From NCBI GenBank assembly GCA_016708105.1, contig JADJGJ010000001.1, positions 1,550,001 to 1,614,000 of the forward strand: a stretch of 64,000 nucleotides of DNA. The letters run 5' to 3'. This document shows positions 60,427-64,000 of this stretch, piece by piece. Both the position numbers and the translations under genes were made by a program. The notes under the pieces were generated by a model. The model searched no databases, had not been told where the DNA came from, and worked only from the letters and a program-made list of their open reading frames with translations. Numbering within the stretch: the first letter of the stretch is position 1; the number at the start of each line of letters is the position of its first letter. Source of the DNA: Crocinitomicaceae bacterium. GTDB taxonomy: Bacteria > Bacteroidota > Bacteroidia > Flavobacteriales_D > Crocinitomicaceae.

Positions 60427-61894
60427 GGTTGATATTATAGGTGCCGGTCTTTCGGGCTTATACGCGGCTTGCTATCTTTCAAAAAAGGGAGTTAAGGTTC
60501 GGGTATTTGAAAAAAATTCAGAGATAGGAGGCAGGTCTCGTTCGTTTACTTCCAATGGATTCACTTTTGATATGGGCCCATCTTGGTATTGGATGCCGGA
60601 ATTGGTTGATCAGTTATTTCATGATTTGGGTGAAAAGAGAGAGGATTATTTTAAACTCACTCATCTGCAACCTTCCTATAGAGTATTCTGGAAAGACAGC
60701 AAACCTACAGATGTGCCGCATGATATGTCATCACTGAGAAAAATGTTTGATGAATTTGAACCCGGCGCTGCACAAAAATTAGATGAATTTCTGAAAGATG
60801 CCAAACTAAAATATCAGATTGCCACCCGTGATTTTATGGAGCAACCCGGTTTGAGTTGGGCAGAAATTGTGAATATTAAAACGCTGAAAAATGCTATCAA
60901 ACTTGATGTTTTCAAGTCGGTAGAAAGAGATGTTGCACGACGGTTTAAGTCGGATAAATTACGTGCAATATTAAATTTTCCGGTACTTTTTCTGGGTGAA
61001 ATGCCCTCGCGCATTCCTTCTCTTTATACGTTGATGAATTATGTTGATCTTGAACTAGGCACATGGTATCCTGAAGGCGGAATGAGTGCATTAGCCAAGG
61101 CTCTAGAAAAAATTGCACTCAAACAAGGTGTTGAAATTCATACTGCAGCTGAAATCACAAAGTTTGAAACGCAATCCAATGAAATTACCGGTATTGAAAT
61201 CAACCAAAAACTCTATGAAACTGAACAGATTATTGCAAGTGCAGATTACCATCACATAGAGCAAAATCTTGTGCCGGAAAAATTCAGACGCTATTCAGAA
61301 AAGTATTGGAACACCAGAAAATTGGCGCCCAGCTGTCTGATTTTTTATGTTGGTGTTAATAAAAAAATTGACGGCCTGTTGCATCATAATCTTTTTTTTG
61401 ATGAAGATCTGAATGCACATGGAAAGCAGATATATGAAAATCCGGCATGGCCTGATAAACCATTATACTATATCTGTGCTCCGTCAAAAACTGATCAAAC
61501 AGTAGCTCCTGAAGGTCATGAAAATTTATTTTTTCTGATGCCAATTGCCACTGAAATTGAAGATAATGAAACCGTACGCAAAAAGTATTTTGACTTGCTC
61601 ATTTCACGAACAGAAAAACATCTTGGTGTGAATTTTCGTGATCAGATTGTTTATCAAAAATCATACGCAATTCATGACTTTGCAAAAGATTATAATGCAT
61701 ATAAAGGCAATGCTTATGGACTTGCCAATACGTTGCGACAAACAGCAAACTTAAAACCAAAAATAACCTCAAAACTCAATAATCTCATGTTCTGTGGTCA
61801 GCTTACTGTTCCGGGTCCAGGTATTCCACCTGCTCTGATTTCAGGTAAAATTGCAGCTCGTGAATTCCTTAAAACGCAAAACCAAAACCTATGA
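60419..61894 (+). CDS. crtI: Phytoene desaturase (CrtI)
   Basis: 491 residues, usual size. N-terminal FAD fold RKVDIIGAGLSGLYAACYLS and FDMGPSWYW; C-terminal CrtI signature NLMFCGQLTVPGPGIPPAL with the SGKIAA helix. It desaturates phytoene to lycopene (or neurosporene) using FAD. It overlaps the sigma gene by 8 bases upstream and crtB by 4 bases downstream, so a translationally coupled operon is clear. Confidence 0.93.
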   Translation: MRKVDIIGAGLSGLYAACYLSKKGVKVRVFEKNSEIGGRSRSFTSNGFTFDMGPSWYWMPELVDQLFHDLGEKREDYFKLTHLQPSYRVFWKDSKPTDVPHDMSSLRKMFDEFEPGAAQKLDEFLKDAKLKYQIATRDFMEQPGLSWAEIVNIKTLKNAIKLDVFKSVERDVARRFKSDKLRAILNFPVLFLGEMPSRIPSLYTLMNYVDLELGTWYPEGGMSALAKALEKIALKQGVEIHTAAEITKFETQSNEITGIEINQKLYETEQIIASADYHHIEQNLVPEKFRRYSEKYWNTRKLAPSCLIFYVGVNKKIDGLLHHNLFFDEDLNAHGKQIYENPAWPDKPLYYICAPSKTDQTVAPEGHENLFFLMPIATEIEDNETVRKKYFDLLISRTEKHLGVNFRDQIVYQKSYAIHDFAKDYNAYKGNAYGLANTLRQTANLKPKITSKLNNLMFCGQLTVPGPGIPPALISGKIAAREFLKTQNQNL

Positions 61895-62730
61895 AAAAAC
61901 TATTTGATGAACATAGCACCCTAAGTGCGCAGTTAGTGACAAAAAAATACAGTACTTCATTTTATGCCGGGGTCCGTTGTCTTGATAAAAAAATCAGGAA
62001 TGATGTTCACGCAATTTATGGATTTGTGAGATTTGCTGATGAAATTGTTGATACTTTTCATGATTATGATAAAGAAGTTTTGTTGTCTGAATTTATTAGA
62101 GATACCTGGCTTGCAATTGACCGAGGAATTTCATTGAATCCTATTTTGAATGCATTTCAGGCAACGGTGCGTAAATATGAAATTGATCATCAGTTGATCA
62201 CTCAGTTTCTACATAGCATGCAAATGGATCTAGAAAAAATATCATATACAGATGAGCGATATAAAGAATACATTCTTGGTTCTGCTGAGGTAGTTGGTTT
62301 GATGTGTCTTAAAGTTTTTGTTTATGGAAATCAGCAAGAGTATGATCGCTTGAAACCTTACGCAATGACTTTAGGGTCTGCTTTTCAGAAAATAAATTTT
62401 TTACGTGATTTGAAAGATGACGTTAATGGGTTAGGACGTTTGTATTTTCCACATATTGCATCAACTGAACAGCTGACACCGGAAGAAAAATTGGCGATTG
62501 AACTTGAAATAGAAGAAGAGTTCAAAGAAGCCTACAAGGGTATTATTCAACTACCAAAATCTTCACGTTTTGGTGTGTATCTGAGTTATGTTTATTATAC
62601 CAGATTGCTGAAAGAAATTAAGCGTTGCACTATAAATGAACTGATGCAATCAAGAATAAGTGTACCTAATAATACCAAGTGGTACTTGTTTTTGAAATCA
62701 CTCGTGAGAAATACTGCAAATTTGATTTAA
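61891..62730 (+). CDS. crtB: Phytoene synthase (CrtB)
   Basis: 279 residues. Both Asp-rich motifs of squalene/phytoene synthases: RFADEIVDTFHDYD near residue 47 and NFLRDLKDDVNGLGRLYFP near residue 168. It joins two geranylgeranyl diphosphates to give phytoene. It starts 4 bases before the crtI stop. Cytoplasmic or peripheral membrane enzyme. Confidence 0.93.
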   Translation: MKKLFDEHSTLSAQLVTKKYSTSFYAGVRCLDKKIRNDVHAIYGFVRFADEIVDTFHDYDKEVLLSEFIRDTWLAIDRGISLNPILNAFQATVRKYEIDHQLITQFLHSMQMDLEKISYTDERYKEYILGSAEVVGLMCLKVFVYGNQQEYDRLKPYAMTLGSAFQKINFLRDLKDDVNGLGRLYFPHIASTEQLTPEEKLAIELEIEEEFKEAYKGIIQLPKSSRFGVYLSYVYYTRLLKEIKRCTINELMQSRISVPNNTKWYLFLKSLVRNTANLI

Positions 62731-62743
62731 TGATTAAAAACTT

Positions 62744-63220
62744 ATGAATATGAGTAAGAAACTTATCTTGATATGGTCCTTTGTTTTTGTTGGATTGGTG
62801 GTTCGTGCAGGGCATCCTGATATGTCCAAAATTCGCGATTTGTTTGCCGTTGCCGCAACTGATGAAGAGGCTTGCAATGAATTGTATAAATTAACCAGTA
62901 GTTATAGTTTGCAAAACTTCCCGGTTTATTACGCATACAATGCAGCAGCTGAAATGACACAAGCTAATCATACGTATTGGCCAAATGAAAAATTAAGCCT
63001 CTTCAACGCCGGTAAAGAAAGGTTGGAAGAAGCAGTTACCAAACAACCCAATACGGTAGAAATCAGGTTTATCAGATATTGTGTGCAGCAGGGATGTCCT
63101 TTCTTTTTAGATTACGACGATAATTTAGATGAAGATAAAAAATTTATTTTGGGTAATCTTTCAAAATCAGGTTGGTCTGAAACATATCAAAAAGAAGTAA
63201 AGGAATTTTTAAATTCGTAG
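62744..63220 (+). CDS. Secreted small protein between crtB and idi
   Basis: 158 residues; a signal peptide (KLILIWSFVFVGLVVRAG, cleavage near residue 22). The mature part is helical, with TDEEACNELYKLTSSYSLQNF and VEIRFIRYCVQQGCPFFLDY. This looks like a short TPR-like protein found in carotenoid operons of Flavobacteriia. It is 14 bases after crtB and 3 before idi. The function is unknown, perhaps a membrane-side helper of pigment synthesis. Confidence 0.65.
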   Translation: MNMSKKLILIWSFVFVGLVVRAGHPDMSKIRDLFAVAATDEEACNELYKLTSSYSLQNFPVYYAYNAAAEMTQANHTYWPNEKLSLFNAGKERLEEAVTKQPNTVEIRFIRYCVQQGCPFFLDYDDNLDEDKKFILGNLSKSGWSETYQKEVKEFLNS

Positions 63221-63222
63221 CA

Positions 63223-63732
63223 ATGAATGTCATCCTTGTTGATAAGCACGATAAAGTAACCGGTGAAATGGAGAAAATGGAAGCCCATGAAAAAGGTCTA
63301 TTGCACCGGGCCTTTTCTATTTTTATTTTCAATAAGCAAAATGATTTGTTGCTGCACCAACGCGCAATGGGTAAATATCATTCTGAAGGATTATGGACAA
63401 ATACCTGTTGCAGTCATCCATTACCTGATGAAACAGTTGAAGAGGCTTGTCACAGAAGGCTTAAAGAAGAAATGGGTTTTGACACACCACTAAAATTTCT
63501 TACCAAATTTATTTATAGAGCTGAGTTGGATAAAGGTTTAACAGAGCATGAACTAGATCATGTGTATGTTGGCTATTATGACGGAAATATTTTTCCCGAT
63601 AAACTTGAAGTGGCCGATTGGAAACATGTTTCTTTAGAACAAATAAATCAGGAGCTTAATTCCATTCCCGAACAATATACTGCCTGGTTTAAAATTATTT
63701 TTCCAACTGTCTACTCGCATATTCGCCAGTAA
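63223..63732 (+). CDS. idi: Isopentenyl-diphosphate delta-isomerase (type I)
   Basis: 169 residues, Nudix-fold type I IDI: catalytic Cys in WTNTCCSHPLP, Nudix-box-like EACHRRLKEEMGF, and EHELDHVYVGYY with the metal-binding Glu residues. It equilibrates IPP and DMAPP, feeding the carotenoid pathway. Lies 3 bases after the small secreted protein and 7 before the next crt-like gene. Confidence 0.93.
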   Translation: MNVILVDKHDKVTGEMEKMEAHEKGLLHRAFSIFIFNKQNDLLLHQRAMGKYHSEGLWTNTCCSHPLPDETVEEACHRRLKEEMGFDTPLKFLTKFIYRAELDKGLTEHELDHVYVGYYDGNIFPDKLEVADWKHVSLEQINQELNSIPEQYTAWFKIIFPTVYSHIRQ

Positions 63733-63738
63733 TATTTA

Positions 63739-64000
63739 ATGACCAATTCAAAACAAAAAATAGCGGTAATAGGAGCCGGTTTAGCAGGGTTGGCAGTGGC
63801 TATTCGTCTGCGACATCAAGGTTTTCATGTTATTGTGTTTGAAAAACAAGCAACTCACGGCGGCAAACTTGCTGAATTTACGCAACATGGTTATCGCTTT
63901 GATAAAGGGCCATCTCTATTTACTGAACCTTGGGAATTGGAAGAACTTTTTAGCGCAGTGAAGGAAGAATCATCAAAGTTTTTTTCATTTAAAAAAATTG
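63739..64000 (+). CDS. Second CrtI-type phytoene desaturase-like oxidoreductase (partial)
   Basis: ATG 63739, runs off the right edge; 87 residues visible: KIAVIGAGLAGLAVAIRLRH (FAD-binding GxGxxG), GGKLAEF and GYRFDKGPSLFTEPWELEEL. This resembles CrtD/CrtI-family carotenoid 3,4-desaturases or methoxyneurosporene dehydrogenase-like proteins that often follow crtB in Bacteroidetes. It starts 7 bases after idi and so belongs to the operon. Confidence 0.85.
   Translation, partial: MTNSKQKIAVIGAGLAGLAVAIRLRHQGFHVIVFEKQATHGGKLAEFTQHGYRFDKGPSLFTEPWELEELFSAVKEESSKFFSFKKI

Overview
The window is AT-rich chromosomal DNA from a member of the Bacteroidetes, most likely a pigmented flavobacterium-like organism. 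Supporting signs are a protein with a gliding-motility (CHU_C) C-terminal domain, a protein with a type IX secretion sorting domain, Bacteroidetes-type promoters (TTTG, about 20 bases, TAnnTTTG), many Bacteroidetes small lipoproteins, and a carotenoid cluster. All calls were made by reading the sequence; no database was searched.

Layout. 1-3600: a partial minus-strand gene, a CHU_C protein, a DUF559/Vsr-like nuclease and a HEPN/zinc-ribbon protein, separated by copies of a GC-rich interspersed repeat. 3602-25937: twelve minus-strand genes in one almost gapless block of about 22 kb. They encode a peptidoglycan-binding lysozyme-like protein, a lipase-like hydrolase, two membrane proteins, a gasdermin-like beta protein (tentative), a small protein, a gingipain/caspase-clan peptidase, two giant beta-rich proteins (1696 and 2112 residues), a small protein and its lipoprotein paralogue, and a 1242-residue protein with an alpha/beta-hydrolase domain. 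26113-27511: an IS4-family element with a perfect 9-bp target duplication and a frameshifted transposase. 27757-33700: single-gene cassettes, again separated by the interspersed repeat. 33899-38807: a tight operon with four TIR-type proteins, one stand-alone SLOG protein, a small zinc-ribbon/glycine-zipper membrane protein and two unknowns. 39518-43773: a second defence-like group with two PD-(D/E)XK-like proteins, a ParB-like protein and a second HEPN/zinc-ribbon protein. 44089-46928: a module of small Bacteroidetes accessory proteins with large hairpins. 47189-47558: tRNA-Leu(GAG), whose 3' end is tandemly duplicated. 47653-50846: short cassettes with lipoproteins, a MazEF pair and attC-like ends. 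51108-64000: ordinary chromosome, with housekeeping enzymes, ornithine aminotransferase, a Fic protein, proC, and then a CarH-like MerR regulator, an ECF sigma factor, crtI, crtB, a small secreted protein, idi and the start of a second crtI-like gene.

Two loci best fit an undescribed system. The first is the 3.6-25.9 kb operon, where a clan CD peptidase sits two genes upstream of a gasdermin-like protein, beside membrane, lipase and muramidase-like genes; this suggests a protease-triggered membrane or envelope attack device. The second is the 33.9-38.1 kb TIR/SLOG operon, which looks like a Thoeris-related NAD-signalling defence system that lacks the SIR2 effector and may use a membrane effector instead. 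Everything between about 1.5 kb and the tRNA-Leu region reads as an accessory (defence) island.
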